Source of the DNA: JAPPHA01 sp963664045
GTDB taxonomy: Bacteria > Pseudomonadota > Alphaproteobacteria > Rhodobacterales > Rhodobacteraceae
Direction: 5' to 3'
Length of the DNA: 64,000 nt
NCBI GenBank assembly: GCA_963664045.2
Contig: CAXXGT010000013.1
Coordinates: 496,001-560,000, forward strand
Shown here: piece after piece, positions 25,038 to 34,328 of the stretch
How the letters are laid out: each line of letters starts with the position of its first letter
How positions within the stretch are numbered: position 1 is the first letter of the stretch
The notes under the pieces: model-generated
The model's database searches: none
Told to the model about the DNA's origin: nothing
The model's input: only the letters and a program-made list of their open reading frames with translations
Translations under genes and position numbers: made by a program

Positions 25038-26843
25038 CTGGACCAGTTCGAACGAACCGGCTGCAACACGCTTCGCGCCTGCCATGCCCCGCTGACCGGG
25101 AACAGTGACATTGTCGAATTCGGTTTCGAGGACCGCGTAATCCGGGCGCGTCGCGGTGAAAGCCTTTTGGCAGCCCTGGTCGCGTCGGGCGAACTCAATC
25201 TGCGTGTGACCGAGGATGGTCATTATCGCGGCCCGTTCTGTGGAATGGGTGTTTGCCAGGAGTGCCTGGTGGAGGTGAACGGATTCTGCTCCCGGCGCGC
25301 CTGCATGACCCGGGTCGATGCGGGCATGACGGTGCGGCACCAGGCGAACCGGGTTGCCGCAGGTTTCGGACAGCACGACGCCCCACCCTGGCGGCGGTCC
25401 CAGGCGCTTCCTGCCTTGACCCCCCAGATTGCCGTGATTGGCGGTGGCCCGGGCGGCATGGCCGCCGCCACGCTATCGGCTCGGTCGGGCGCGGATGTCC
25501 TGCTGATCGATGAGAGATCACAGCTCGGTGGTCAGTACTTCAAGCAGCCATTGGCAGCCAGTGACCTGAATTTGACGGATTTTGATGACCGGCAATACCT
25601 TGGTGGCCGGAAACTCATAAGCCGTCTCAAGACGTCCGGTGCAGAGCATATGTCTTCGGCAAGGGTCGTGGGCGCGTACGAACCCCTGGATCTCGTTGTC
25701 AAAATCGAGACCGGAACCCGCTTGGTGCGCCCGCAGGTGCTCATTGTTGCGACGGGCGCATACGAGGTAGGTTACCCGTTCGACGGTTGGACACTGCCGG
25801 GGGTCATGACGACCGGTGCTGCGCAGACACTGCTCAGGAGCTACCGCGTTTTACCGGGGCGGCGCGTATTGCTTGCCGGTAACGGGCCGCTCAATTTCCA
25901 GCTCGCCGCCGAACTCTTGAATGCAGGCGCCGATGTCGTTGCCGTTGTCGAAGCAGCCCTGCGTCCGGGGTTGTCGACCGCGGGCGCCTTCCTGGAAATG
26001 ATGAAATTCGACTCGCGTCTCGCGCTTCGAGGCGCGGGATACCTTTCATTGCTCACACGCAAGAGGATTCCGCTCGTTTACGGGCACAGGATTGCCCGCG
26101 TAAAGGCACAGGGTCACGGTGGTCGCCCACGCCTTCTGGCGGCTGTCGAGGCTCTGCCTCACGGCTGGACGTCAATACGGGAATTCGAAGCGGACGCCGT
26201 GTGCATTGGATACGGTTTTCGGGCGGCGAATGAAATACTCCGCGCTCTTGGATGCGCGCATGAACTGAATCCGAACACGGGTGCATTGGAGACGGTGAGA
26301 GATGATGACTGCAACACGAGCCGCGAAAACGTGCTGGCCGTGGGAGACTGCACGCGCCTTGGAGGCGCAGCGGCGGCACAGGCCGAGGGAATTGTCGCAG
26401 CGGTTACCGCGCTGAATGCGCTCGGTGTCAAGATACCGGCCAAGTATCGCAAGACTCTGGAAACTGCCCGGATTCAGCGTCAACGCCAAAGGCGCTTCCA
26501 GAAATCGTTGTGGAAGCTGTTTCAACCTGCCGGACCCCTGTTTGCGGAACTCGACGAAAGGGCACTGGTCTGCCGTTGCGAAGGGTTGTCGGTGGCTGAT
26601 CTGCGTGCCGCGATGACCGACCATCCCCAGGCAACCCTGGCAAATATCAAGCGACTCACACGCATTGGCATGGGACGTTGCCAAGGGCGGTACTGTGGCG
26701 TCACCCTGGAACGGATCTTCGCGCACCGACAGGAACTTGCCCTCGGGGAGGCCGAACTCTGGGCTCCGCGCCCGCCGATCAGTCAAACCCGAATGGCAGA
26801 CCTTGCCGGTCTCGCGTTTCCTGAACACCGAACTGACAAGTGA
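25038..26843 (+). CDS. Fused [2Fe-2S]/FAD dehydrogenase subunit (HcnA-HcnB/OoxA-like)
   Basis: About 601 residues. The N-terminal 100 residues form a ferredoxin-like [2Fe-2S] domain (PFCGMGVCQECLVEVNG, then RRACM), normally a separate HcnA/OoxC-type subunit. A two-dinucleotide-binding FAD/NAD domain follows (AVIGGGPGGMAAATLSARSG, LLAGNGPLNFQLAAELL, ENVLAVGDCT). A C-terminal BFD-like iron-sulfur domain ends it (LVCRCEGLSVADLRAA, GRCQGRYCG). Coding similarity extends upstream to about 25041, and the only plausible start there is CTG 25038, eight bases after GGGAGA; the next candidate, TTG 25167, would cut the ferredoxin domain. It is the likely electron-accepting partner of the DAAO-type enzyme at 19045. 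Confidence 0.83.
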   Translation: MDQFERTGCNTLRACHAPLTGNSDIVEFGFEDRVIRARRGESLLAALVASGELNLRVTEDGHYRGPFCGMGVCQECLVEVNGFCSRRACMTRVDAGMTVRHQANRVAAGFGQHDAPPWRRSQALPALTPQIAVIGGGPGGMAAATLSARSGADVLLIDERSQLGGQYFKQPLAASDLNLTDFDDRQYLGGRKLISRLKTSGAEHMSSARVVGAYEPLDLVVKIETGTRLVRPQVLIVATGAYEVGYPFDGWTLPGVMTTGAAQTLLRSYRVLPGRRVLLAGNGPLNFQLAAELLNAGADVVAVVEAALRPGLSTAGAFLEMMKFDSRLALRGAGYLSLLTRKRIPLVYGHRIARVKAQGHGGRPRLLAAVEALPHGWTSIREFEADAVCIGYGFRAANEILRALGCAHELNPNTGALETVRDDDCNTSRENVLAVGDCTRLGGAAAAQAEGIVAAVTALNALGVKIPAKYRKTLETARIQRQRQRRFQKSLWKLFQPAGPLFAELDERALVCRCEGLSVADLRAAMTDHPQATLANIKRLTRIGMGRCQGRYCGVTLERIFAHRQELALGEAELWAPRPPISQTRMADLAGLAFPEHRTDK

Positions 26844-27115
26844 TCGAATTGCCGGGGCGGGAACATTTCGCCCTTTCTTGACATCTCGGTTGGCCACGAG
26901 ATCACGGACAATCTTCTGTAAGGATTCGCATTGCGGCGGGTTGTCCCGGAACTGCGCCGTGAACGAATTTTCCCGGTACGGATTCGGGCGATTGGTTTCC
27001 GTTCCGGTCGGGATGGGTTCCCGCAACCGCGAAACATCTCGCCAGCTCCAAAAAAGCCGTCCTCGCGAAATGAAATTATCATCTGGTAACCGACGGCGGT
27101 GAGTGCATTCGGTCG
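26844..27115. other. Intergenic, no gene seen
   Basis: This stretch follows the catabolic island. No convincing reading frame, RNA gene or hairpin with a T run is visible. Confidence 0.4.
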
Positions 27116-27452
27116 CAAGCCCGATTCGATAAACTGCTGGAACTCGACGGTTTGATCCTGGCCGTGGATGGCCCGGGCCATTGGGTGAAATTCGAGGTGC
27201 GTCGGCCCGATGCCACCCGGCAACGGCCGCACGGACTCGGTTGTTCGCTGACGCGCGACTGGCTCGTCGGGTGCGACAACGCACATCCGGTCAAGGTGTG
27301 GCGAAACCCGGTGACTGCAACAGAGTCCCGAAAAAGACGACAAGCACTGGCTACGGTCCGTCGGGCCATACGACGACAGGGATGCAGCAATGCTCCTGGC
27401 GGATTCCTGGAGCGAAGTGGAAAATCGTGCCGAAGGAAAGGGGTTCGATTCC
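27116..27452 (+). pseudogene. TumE-type toxin (DUF6516) remnant
   Basis: Decayed toxin of the TumE family. The first part reads RSQARFDKLLELDGLILAV, VKFEVRRPDAT and LVGCDNAHPVKV in one frame. After a shift near 27330-27340 the rest (KDDKHWLRSVGPYDDRDAA, MLLADSWSEVE) continues in the next frame, giving the usual toxin order. There is also no stop before the antitoxin ATG, so the shifted frame runs into the antitoxin gene. The toxin should be inactive. The family is recognised from memory of its motifs. Confidence 0.5.
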
Positions 27453-27737
27453 ATGAAGACCTTGAGAATCTGCATTGCCGGCTACGGCCAAATGAAAACA
27501 CGCACGATGGCAATCACCCGCGGTGAACACGAGTCCGCGCAGGACGAGCCGAAGGTCTGGTTCACGTCGGTGGAGATTTTTTCGAAGGTGCTTTCCAGCC
27601 GGAACCGTGATCTCCTGGCGTTGATTGACCGGAAGAAATCCACATCTCTCACCGAGTTGGCGGAGCTTTCGGGTCGGGAGAAGTCCAAACTGCCCCGCAC
27701 CCTGATAACGATGTCACGCCAAATCTCGTTGAATTGA
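27453..27737 (+). CDS. HTH antitoxin-like regulator (HVO_A0114 type), shortened
   Basis: A 94-residue DNA-binding protein of the HVO_A0114/MarR-like group that partners TumE toxins. MKTLRICIAGYGQMKTRTMA at the start and VWFTSVEIFSKVLSSRNRDL, LTELAELSGREKSKLPRTL in the winged helix match the family closely. It stops at ITMSRQISLN, where homologues continue about 20 residues with the wing and tail, so it is C-terminally truncated by a frameshift or substitution. Its toxin partner is broken, so the pair is probably decaying together. Confidence 0.6.
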   Translation: MKTLRICIAGYGQMKTRTMAITRGEHESAQDEPKVWFTSVEIFSKVLSSRNRDLLALIDRKKSTSLTELAELSGREKSKLPRTLITMSRQISLN

Positions 27738-28311
27738 CGAGGGGACCTCGCGATACGTTTTGTCCACGTACTCCGTTTGACCACGTGAGTGTCCGGATTC
27801 CGCTGATCTCGGGGCGGGGGCAAGTGCAAGAGACTCGTCAGGTGGAACGTGGATTCAAAACCCCGCGCGACGCGAATCCGAGGTCTGGGGTCGGTCCGGG
27901 GGAGAGAGTTGAAATTGTTCCGTCGGGGTCAGAGGTGGAATCGACGTGAACAGCGAACGTCGAATCGGGTGAGTGCCTGGGTCAGCTTCAAGCGGGTGGT
28001 TTCCGGGTTTCTCGCCGGGCCGGAAACATCCTGCAGATGCTTCAAACGTTTGACGGGAATGAACTTTCTTAGGAACCTGCGGACAAATGACCGGATGTGT
28101 TTCCCATGCCGGGCGGCGGTGCAAACGATATCCCAGACGTAACCTTGAAGAGGTCGAGACCGGGTCCCCGAAAAGACGGCGATTGCCCGCTAGGGCCAAT
28201 TCGGACCGCACCAGCTTGTGCCAGCCGAGCGGGTTGCCAGCGCATGGTATCCTGATCGGAATGTGGCTAAGCTGATTGGTATGAGAATTGATTGTAACTG
28301 AGTAGCCCGAC
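27738..28311. other. Intergenic, no gene seen
   Basis: No coding frame shows family features. The final bases must hold the promoter and weak ribosome site of the double protease gene at 28312. Confidence 0.4.
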
Positions 28312-30360
28312 ATGCCGTGCCGAACAATCAGGCTGACAGTAGCGCTGGCGCTCGCGTTCGTCAGCGTACAGCCGACCCCGTCACAAGCCCTGCCTGGCGA
28401 TGTCTTGAAGTCCGTTGTTTCGGTTCTTCCAGTCTGGCCCGGGCGAACCCAGGGAGGAACCGGAAGCCGACCTGGCACCGCACCGGAAGGAAGCGGAATC
28501 ATCCTGCAACCTGATTATGTCGTGACCGCCTGGCACGTGGTCGAACCGGCGAGGCGTATCGACATCAGGCTTGCCGACGGCCGCATTTTCCCGGCGCAGC
28601 TAATCGCAAAGGACGAAGCAAGTGACATCGCCGTTCTCGGCGTGGAAGCCGAACTCGTGCCGATCGAATTCGCCACCCCTCCGCAGCTTGCCGAACCGGT
28701 TTGCGCCGTCGGAAATGCATATGGACTGGGTCTTTCCGTGACCTGCGGAGTTGTTTCCGCTCTGCACGTTACAAATGCGGGGTTCAATGCCGTGGAGGAT
28801 TTCGTTCAGACGGACGCTGCTGCGAACCCCGGCAGTTCCGGAGGCGCACTGGTGGATGAACGGGGCCGCCTGGTTGGTATGATGTCAGCGATCTTCGCGT
28901 CCGACAGTGACAACAATATCGGAATCAATTTCGCCGTTTCGGTTGAGCTTCTCCAAAGGGTTTTCAGGGACCTGGTTGCCGATGGAGAGGTAAGGTATCC
29001 ATCTCCGGGCTGGCGGTTGGGTACCGCGGACAGGGCAAGTCGGGCGTCGGTCGCTGCGCCGGTGGTTGTCGGAATCGACGCGAACAGTCCTGCCGCCGAT
29101 GGGGGTCTCTCGCCTGGTGACCTGATCCTGAAGATAGGCTCGCGCCGAATTCAGACACCCCGGGACGCGGTTTCCGCACTCGCCGTAATTCCCGACCCGG
29201 GAACCCCGGTCGCCGTAACGGTGGTGCGGGATGGTCAAAAACTTGTCGCTGCCCTTATCCTGGACGTTGAACCTGAACCGCCTGATCGGGTTGAGCCGGA
29301 GGCGTCGCAAACGGACTGTCCTCACCCGCGACCGGTGTGCCGGGTTCGGCAGGCGGTTTTCCCTGTTTCAAGCTTCGATCCGATTGCCAGTGCAACGAGG
29401 ATCGGAGACGAACTGGTGGTCACGAACCGGCATGTCATCGCAGGCCGACCGGACGCGATCGTTCACACGCCGGATGGCCCGAGAAACGCCCGCGTGATCC
29501 CTTCGGCCTACCAGGGCGATCTTGTCCTGCTTGAAGTATCCGGTCTGCCTGAATCCGGGCTGATTCTTGATCCGGCCGACTATCCTCTGGACAACGATGC
29601 CGCCTACTTTGCCATCGGCGCCGATGTCGCCCGAAGGCAGGTGCGGGTATTCGAACCCGGTGGGTTGATCGCGGGCACGGCCGAAGGCGCGGAATTGGGG
29701 CGGCTTCACGTGAGATCACGTATGCAGCCCGGCGTGAGTGGCGGCGCCCTGGTCAACGAGCGCGGGGTGTTTGCGGGGATCGCGGTGGGCGGCGGCGATG
29801 AACGGTTCGAAGCCATTCCGGTCGATGATGTCGTTGATCTCCTTGCCTTGCGTACTGACGAGTCGGCCTCAGATGTAACCCGCCGACTGGGCATGGCCTT
29901 TTCAGACTGTGCGGGGTTGATGGAAGCCTTCGCTGGAAGATCGGCATCGGACGACGCACGGACCAACCTCCAAGAAACCTGCGCTGCGGCACGAAATCAT
30001 GGTCAGTTGCTTGAAGCCGGGCGCCTGCTGGCTCATGCCGGTGAATTTGACGGTGCCATCGCGCTTCATGGCCAGGCGGCGGAACAGGTTCCGAATTCGA
30101 TCAATGCACGGATATCGTTGCTGGTCTCGCTTCAACTTTCGGGGCGCTTTGAAGGGATGACGGGCCACGCGCGGTGGTTGATGGAGATGGTGCCGGAGGA
30201 TCCGCAGTCCTTGCGGTTCGCAATACAGTCCGGCGTTTGGGGGGGCGAACCGGAACTTGCCGAAAAGGCGTACCAGTTGCTCGAGAGGGTCAATCCGCGT
30301 CAGGCCGAGGCGGCACGGCGATTCATCGAAAATGCTCCCCCTGCTCCGGTTCGTCGGTAG
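28312..30360 (+). CDS. Exported double trypsin-like serine protease with PDZ domain
   Basis: A 682-residue protein with signal peptide (about 1-26, cut after SQA). The first S1C protease domain has a full triad: His75 (TAWHVVEP), Asp105 (SDIAVLG) and Ser176 (NPGSSGGAL). A PDZ domain follows at about 245-325 (PAADGGLSPGDLILKIGSR). A second protease-like domain is at about 345-530, also with His374 (TNRHVIAG), Asp403 (QGDLVLL) and Ser476 (PGVSGGAL). The last 130 residues look TPR-like (HAGEFDGAIALHGQAAEQV). HtrA proteins usually have one protease domain, so the tandem arrangement with both triads kept is unusual. It is convergent with a subtilase five bases away, and both are presumably periplasmic or secreted. 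Confidence 0.85.
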   Translation: MPCRTIRLTVALALAFVSVQPTPSQALPGDVLKSVVSVLPVWPGRTQGGTGSRPGTAPEGSGIILQPDYVVTAWHVVEPARRIDIRLADGRIFPAQLIAKDEASDIAVLGVEAELVPIEFATPPQLAEPVCAVGNAYGLGLSVTCGVVSALHVTNAGFNAVEDFVQTDAAANPGSSGGALVDERGRLVGMMSAIFASDSDNNIGINFAVSVELLQRVFRDLVADGEVRYPSPGWRLGTADRASRASVAAPVVVGIDANSPAADGGLSPGDLILKIGSRRIQTPRDAVSALAVIPDPGTPVAVTVVRDGQKLVAALILDVEPEPPDRVEPEASQTDCPHPRPVCRVRQAVFPVSSFDPIASATRIGDELVVTNRHVIAGRPDAIVHTPDGPRNARVIPSAYQGDLVLLEVSGLPESGLILDPADYPLDNDAAYFAIGADVARRQVRVFEPGGLIAGTAEGAELGRLHVRSRMQPGVSGGALVNERGVFAGIAVGGGDERFEAIPVDDVVDLLALRTDESASDVTRRLGMAFSDCAGLMEAFAGRSASDDARTNLQETCAAARNHGQLLEAGRLLAHAGEFDGAIALHGQAAEQVPNSINARISLLVSLQLSGRFEGMTGHARWLMEMVPEDPQSLRFAIQSGVWGGEPELAEKAYQLLERVNPRQAEAARRFIENAPPAPVRR

Positions 30361-30365
30361 ATTGT

Positions 30366-31661
30366 TCAATCGGACAAGGGGTCAGGAATCCAGCCGATCC
30401 TTACGACGCCTTCGCGTTCATACGGAGATGGCGTTGCACGGGCGAAAATTCGACCCCTGAGCTCGGCAGTGCCGAGACCGGGATTCTGCTCGAGGATCCT
30501 TGCCGCAAGCGCCGCCAGACGCGGGACAGCGTAGCTCGAACCCGAAGCTTTTCCCTTTGCCCCCCTGAAGTCGAGAACATCCAGGTTTTCGGCCGGCAGC
30601 ATGATGTCAACGGTCTCGGCTCCCCAGTTGGAGCCTTCCGCGAGGCGTCCGAAATTGTCGGCCGAAGTTACGGTCACGATGTTTTCATGCGTGAAAACGG
30701 CAGGAAAAACCGGGTCATTGTCAATGTTTCTACCGTCGTTGCCAGCGGAAACGATCACGAGAATGTCATGTTGACGCAGCGCGTTCTTGAACGCCTGCCA
30801 GTCGTCGGGTCTCCGACTTCCCAGGGGTAAGGCGAGAATGCGAGCGCCCGCACCAACTGCATGGCTCACAAGTTCGCTCATTCGATTCATGTCGGGGCGA
30901 GGGTATCGAAGGGGAATCAACGCGGCATCGGGCGCTTCTCTCGCAAGCACTGATGCGACAGCGGTGCCGTGACGTATGGGAAGAAACGGTCCGCGTGAAG
31001 TGTCTCCGTCGTAGGGCCAGGGATCAAGATCCCAGAAGTCATATCCGAGGGGCGTGCCCCCACTGTCGCGGGCCAGGCGGTTCCGAAACCTTGGCAGGTC
31101 GTAGGCAAGCCCGGAATCCACCAGGGCAACCCGAACTCCCCCCGGATCGCGTCCGTCCGGCCACGGCGCCTGCAGGGTCTCGGTCCAGCGCAATGTCTCG
31201 AGATCACTTTCCAGGTGGTCGAGGAATCTCCACCCGCCGTCCGACTCGCGGATCGCCCGACCCGAGCGAATTGTGCAATTCCCGTCGGCAATCGCCTGAA
31301 CCAGTGGCTGTGGGGTCCCATTGGCATACGCGGCATATGAAACCTGGAACTGGCGAAGTTTACCGTTGAATTGCCGCCGTTCGATGGTGAGTTCGTCCAG
31401 TCCGGGAAGCAGAAGGTTGACGATTACCTTGTACGGAGTCCGGTCTGCCGGAAGGCGGGTTTCTTCAAAAAGCCAACTACCTTGAATCGCGGTTTGCGCA
31501 CTGATCCCGGTCAGTTCCGGCAGCGGACAAACTGATTCGATCGCAAGGTGCAGCCAGTCAGTGGTGTCGCCGGCGACGACGCTGCGTCCAGACTGTACGG
31601 CAAAGGTCAGGGCAAGAACGAGCGTGGCAACAAGGTTCCGCGTCAGAGTCGGACGGCCCAC
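30366..31661 (-). CDS. Exported subtilisin-family (S8) serine protease
   Basis: A 431-residue peptidase S8 protein. The triad is visible: Asp in VRVALVDSGLAYDL, His in RHGTAVASVLA, oxyanion Asn in VIVSAGNDG, and Ser in ASGSSYAVPRLAAL (the usual GTSxAxP is SSYAVP here). The N-terminal 120 residues form a novel-looking prodomain after a signal sequence (LVATLVLALTFAVQSG). I prefer the GTG at 31661, which has AGGA seven bases upstream and starts just before the signal; the frame is open to 31874. It ends five bases from the convergent double protease, so the two secreted proteases face each other with no terminator space. Confidence 0.82.
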   Translation of the reverse strand: MGRPTLTRNLVATLVLALTFAVQSGRSVVAGDTTDWLHLAIESVCPLPELTGISAQTAIQGSWLFEETRLPADRTPYKVIVNLLLPGLDELTIERRQFNGKLRQFQVSYAAYANGTPQPLVQAIADGNCTIRSGRAIRESDGGWRFLDHLESDLETLRWTETLQAPWPDGRDPGGVRVALVDSGLAYDLPRFRNRLARDSGGTPLGYDFWDLDPWPYDGDTSRGPFLPIRHGTAVASVLAREAPDAALIPLRYPRPDMNRMSELVSHAVGAGARILALPLGSRRPDDWQAFKNALRQHDILVIVSAGNDGRNIDNDPVFPAVFTHENIVTVTSADNFGRLAEGSNWGAETVDIMLPAENLDVLDFRGAKGKASGSSYAVPRLAALAARILEQNPGLGTAELRGRIFARATPSPYEREGVVRIGWIPDPLSD

Positions 31662-33530
31662 CCGGTTGTTCCTGTCACCTGCCAAGGGTGACCCCACTAT
31701 CAAGACGTGTGTTGTGTGGATTAGGCGACGGGCCGCTTTCGGCGATGCGATCGAAAACGGTCCATTTTCCAGGATTCCTTCAGCATCGGATGACGAATCC
31801 GTGCGGAAACGGCAGGAAACTTCAGGGACAGATGGAGCGAGGTCTGTCGTTTCCTTGTTCCGCTGCCTTGACATGATTACACCTTATCGGGCCGCCAACG
31901 GAGACGATACGAAAAAGGATAGTATACTTGACGGCAAGACGTTCGGAAATTGAAACGGACGCACCCCGACGCACCCGCGCAGCCAAATTCGCGCCGAACA
32001 GCCCGAACTCAAGGGGGGATACTGAACGGGGCGCCAGGGATTGGCGCATGTGCAAGTCGAGGGGATTTGCATTGGCAACCCCAATGACTCGTGAATTCGA
32101 TCAAATGGCTGGAACATTCGCGTGTTAGTCGTCGATATATGCCCAAATACAAGCGGTTACACCGTATCTTCGTCGGAAGCCGGTACGGATGAATCCGTTT
32201 ATTTCCGGATCATGTTCGTGTCCGGCCAGGGTGACATCGAAGTTCTGGATAGTCTTGCCGCAGAAATCACTTGACTGCGTGATTGCCGTACGTCCGCCCC
32301 ACAGGCCAGGTGCAGAAGATTGACATTTGGCTTGATCGGACACTGGTTCCGCGGATGATTTGCGCACACGAAATGAGAAAAAAGGCTTTGAGTGTCGTTG
32401 GCATGGAAATCAGCGAAGCCCTAATCGGTAACGAACTTCGCAGTCTTGACGAATTGCGCGATTCTATCTCAGGTCTGGAATTCACGGAAGGTTTTGATTG
32501 GGTAGATGATCCCGCAGTTTGGGTATGGCTTGTCCTGAATGAAGCAGAAAATCATTCCGCAACCCGAGTGCGGAGTCGCGAAGTTGTACGAAACAAGGTC
32601 AGGGACGTAACACATCGAGAGACCGGCAGAACTTGGCAACCCTGCGTCAGGTTCCGATCGACAACTGATTGAATCTCCATCACGACCTGCTGAAGCAAGC
32701 GCGTTTGCTTGCCGTTTAAGGCCTTGGGAGACCTCGACAAGCGAGCCATCGGAGATCGATTTCGACGTCACATTGTGCGCTGTTTCACCTGCTAATCGAT
32801 GAAGCATTGCGTCGAATGTTCCTCGGGAACGACTGAAGGGCTCTCCAGCATGGCATGGCACGAGTATTTGTTTGCGGACCAAGTGGTTTTTGACCAGGGC
32901 CGATGTCGAGATTCCGCCCGGAACGGATGCCAAGGTTATTCCGCCACTGGCGTTGGGTCCCGGCGTAGAGCATGCCGACGCATGTTTTTTCGTATTCGTG
33001 CCGAAGGATGTGCGTTCGCCCAACCATCGCATTTTTCATAGAATTCGATGGTACCAAATTCGCGCGGATTGGTCCTTGCCGCTCTGGAGCATGACTTGGC
33101 GTGCCATAGTGATCGGTGATCAATTTGCTCTTGCCGTTGGAACCGGTTCGGTGAGCGCATGAATCCACTTGATCCTGAACAGGACTTATAGCGTGCAGTT
33201 TGGCCTCAATGCTGCAAGCAGCCCCGGCAAAGCCATGTTCGTGACGTTCTGCCTGGCTTTTTTTGCGGGCCGGGATCCGCCATGATCCCGCCGTGTGTGC
33301 CTGGTTACGGCCGCGCGCCAGGTCTATTCTCAAACGGTTGGTGGCCACGACATTCCGCGATCTGCACCTTTGCGGCGATTCCGACAATGCCTTGGATTCC
33401 AGGCTTTTCGGTCATCTTCCCGTGGTGTTGGTCCGTGGTATCTGGCGGCCTGTCATGACGTTCGATTGCGCGTTCACAAGGGTCGGCCCGCGGTCGCGCT
33501 GTTCCGGTTACCTATCGAATGCCCCAACGT
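31662..33530. other. Gene-poor stretch of about 1.9 kb
   Basis: No confident gene. Base composition is less GC-rich than the neighbours between about 32,050 and 33,150. One open frame on the plus strand (32283-32672) is listed separately with low confidence. Other frames lack any family pattern. The promoter of the subtilase must lie at the left edge. The stretch may be decayed sequence. Confidence 0.5.
32283..32672 (+). CDS. Possible hypothetical protein
   Basis: An open frame of 129 residues that is not recognised. Its first 90 residues look protein-like, with an acidic helical stretch (LIGNELRSLDELRDSISGLE, then FDWVDDPAVWVWLVLNEAE), but the last third is basic and unstructured. It may be a short protein with a shifted end or a fragment of a lost gene. 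There is no good ribosome site. Confidence 0.25.
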   Translation: MPYVRPTGQVQKIDIWLDRTLVPRMICAHEMRKKALSVVGMEISEALIGNELRSLDELRDSISGLEFTEGFDWVDDPAVWVWLVLNEAENHSATRVRSREVVRNKVRDVTHRETGRTWQPCVRFRSTTD

Positions 33531-34328
33531 TCATTTCAGCAGCCAAAGTATGCCGGTCACGGACTTCATGACGTCGTCAAACGTTTCCGGCGCCATCCCC
33601 GAGGCGCCGCCTGCGAGTGCGCCTTGGAGATCATACTCAAAGCTCCGATCCTGCATCAGCTCCGCGAGCGAGACGAATCCGTCGCCTCCGTAGTCATAGG
33701 AATCGATCAGGTTCGCGGCGACAAAAGGTCCCAAAGCTGCAGCCACGACCTGGGCGAGATAGAGTTTTCCCACCGGCACAAACACACTCTCGCTGTTCTC
33801 GACGACCATGCCATAACCGATGAAGAAGCCGGCGGCGCGGACGACCCGGCTGATCTCGGCCTTCGAGAGCCTGCCGTCGCCGGTGATGTCGACGAGGTCG
33901 AATGCGCGTCCGATGCAACGCGCCGTGATACCGCTTTCGCCCCCGCATGCGGCAACTAACTCGTCACGCCTCCCGAAGATGGTGAACGACTCGGCGAACA
34001 GGATAGGCGTAATACCCGGCAAGGATTCGCATCTTTGAAGATCTTCCAATGGTAAGTTCCATTCGTCATCTTTGTCGTCCAGAGTCAGGACGATCGCGCC
34101 ATCAGCCCATTCGGCAGTGCCAACCGCCATCGTAGCCTCTCTGCTTTCCGAGGTAATGATCAGGATCGCCGAATTGGAATTCACCAGGAACGTGAGGCCG
34201 TCGTCACCGCAATTCCCGCGGCTCCAGACGCCGGACGCTCGATCGGGCACCGGTTCGGCCAAGATGGCCGGTGCCGACATCGCCAGAACCGCGAGTACGC
34301 TCATCGCCAGATAATTCACCATCCTCAT
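33531..34328 (-). CDS. Exported EF-hand calcium-binding protein
   Basis: A 265-residue protein with a signal peptide (about 1-23, cut after AILA). An N-terminal beta-rich region (about 30-120) precedes two EF-hand loops: DITGDGRLSKAE near residue 150 and DYGGDGFVSLAE near residue 220. These are separated by a helical stretch with a hydrophobic patch (AAGFFIGYGMVV). The pairing suggests calcium-dependent folding or sensing in the periplasm or outside the cell. The ATG at 34328 is favoured by the signal sequence. It stands alone on the minus strand, and its partner is unknown. Confidence 0.75.
   Translation of the reverse strand: MRMVNYLAMSVLAVLAMSAPAILAEPVPDRASGVWSRGNCGDDGLTFLVNSNSAILIITSESREATMAVGTAEWADGAIVLTLDDKDDEWNLPLEDLQRCESLPGITPILFAESFTIFGRRDELVAACGGESGITARCIGRAFDLVDITGDGRLSKAEISRVVRAAGFFIGYGMVVENSESVFVPVGKLYLAQVVAAALGPFVAANLIDSYDYGGDGFVSLAELMQDRSFEYDLQGALAGGASGMAPETFDDVMKSVTGILWLLK

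Noticed and set aside
27435..27452. tRNA T-loop-like GGTTCGATTCC
   Set aside because: It lies inside the TumE-type coding remnant and has no acceptor stem or anticodon arm.
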